Assembly (NCBI GenBank): GCA_003251995.1
Contig: QKDT01000212.1
Location: forward strand, 1 to 5,108
Direction: 5' to 3'
Origin: Desulfovibrio desulfuricans
GTDB lineage: Bacteria > Desulfobacterota > Desulfovibrionia > Desulfovibrionales > Desulfovibrionaceae
DNA: 5,108 nt
The translations under genes were made by a program, and so were the position numbers. Below the pieces are notes generated by a model that ran no database searches, had not been told where the DNA came from, and worked only from the letters and a program-made list of their open reading frames with translations. Shown here piece after piece: positions 4,639 through 5,108 of this stretch (the first letter of the stretch is position 1; every line of letters starts with the position of its first letter).

Positions 4639-5108
4639 GTTAGACACCATACAATACCCCGGCTTAGGCAGGCTTGCCCATGGCAGGCCACAGCAAGGAG
4701 ACAGCCCCCGCGTTGCGCCGTCTGCTCCGCCCCCGGACGCCAGTGTTTTGCGGCGTGCGGCGGCCTTCAGCTTTTTTTTCTGCGCCTTGTGCGCCCTGCT
4801 GCTGGCAGGAGCAACGCAATCCCTGGCAGCCAGGGGGGCTCGGGCGGTCATTCTGCTTAATATGGACACCGGCAAGGTGCTTTTTGAAAAAAACGCCGAC
4901 ATGTCCATCCCCCCCGCCTCGCTCACCAAGGTGATGTCCATGTTTCTAACCTTGGACGCCGTGCGCGCCAAGAGAGTGAAACTTAATGAAAAAATCCGCA
5001 TCACACCAGCCGCATCCACTGTAGGGGGATCGTCCATGCACCTCCGCAAAGGTGAGCGCGTGGAGGTCAACAAATTGCTTACCGGCGCTGCGGTCGCCTC
5101 GGGCAATG
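4631..5108 (+). CDS. D-alanyl-D-alanine carboxypeptidase (peptidase S11, PBP5/6-like), N-terminal part; 3' end outside window
   Basis: The frame is open to the right edge (159 full codons from ATG 4631). It has a hydrophobic signal segment (FSFFFCALCALLLAG, about residues 47-61) and a likely cleavage after SLAA (about 64-67). The catalytic domain opens with AVILLNMDTGKVLFEKNADM and PPASLTKVM, placing the acylated serine at Ser97 and its lysine at Lys100. SGN (157-159) at the edge is the second active-site motif; the KTG box lies outside. Such enzymes remove the terminal D-Ala from periplasmic peptidoglycan stem peptides. The start is uncertain. ATG 4628 and 4631 are in frame and overlap the permease stop, but they lack a good ribosome binding site and add a long hydrophilic lead of about 40 residues before the signal. 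TTG 4748 would give a compact signal peptide but also lacks a site. Better-placed sites (AGGCAGG 4666-4672 before ATG 4680; AAGGAGA 4695-4701 before TTG 4713) serve starts in another frame. Confidence 0.9.
   Translation, partial: MDKLDTIQYPGLGRLAHGRPQQGDSPRVAPSAPPPDASVLRRAAAFSFFFCALCALLLAGATQSLAARGARAVILLNMDTGKVLFEKNADMSIPPASLTKVMSMFLTLDAVRAKRVKLNEKIRITPAASTVGGSSMHLRKGERVEVNKLLTGAAVASGN

Noticed and set aside
3763..5106. 447-codon open frame on the minus strand opposite the permease and carboxypeptidase genes
   Set aside because: The plus strand carries clear family motifs for both genes. The minus-strand product is a low-complexity Lys/Arg/Ala/His-rich shadow without recognisable domains.

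Overview
The window comes from a moderately GC-rich Gram-negative bacterium, most likely a sulfate reducer of the Desulfovibrio group. That placement is inferred from the style of GreA (residues 44-58 resemble my memory of Desulfovibrio GreA) and was not tested by a search. The content is chromosomal housekeeping and cell-envelope genes. I see no mobile element, CRISPR array, tRNA or rRNA.

Layout. (1) Positions 1-443 (+) hold the C-terminal 146 residues of a ribokinase-fold protein, best read as an ADP/ATP-dependent NAD(P)H-hydrate dehydratase (YjeF C-terminal domain type). (2) It converges on a minus-strand gene at 714-2276, and a near-perfect bidirectional intrinsic terminator (642-678) separates them. 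(3) The minus-strand gene encodes a 520-residue polytopic membrane protein. It matches the whole membrane part of MprF (YbhN-like flippase domain plus the second membrane block) but has no C-terminal aminoacyl-phosphatidylglycerol synthase domain. (4) After a 388-base divergent intergenic stretch comes greA (2665-3162, +). A strong intrinsic terminator with a T8 tract ends only 18 bases before its start codon, which suggests a leader attenuator. (5) A 369-base stretch follows with no convincing gene but several strong hairpins. (6) An AI-2E/PerM-family permease gene (3532-4638, +) comes next and overlaps by a few bases the start of (7) a D-alanyl-D-alanine carboxypeptidase gene (peptidase S11), which runs off the right edge.

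Functionally, items 3, 6 and 7 all act at the envelope (lipid translocation, a membrane permease, peptidoglycan trimming), while GreA rescues backtracked RNA polymerase. Only the permease and the carboxypeptidase look co-transcribed. The region is mostly ordinary. The points most worth a second look are the terminator in front of greA, the synthase-less MprF-like protein, the structured non-coding stretch 3163-3531, and the uncertain, homopolymer-rich 5' end of the carboxypeptidase gene.
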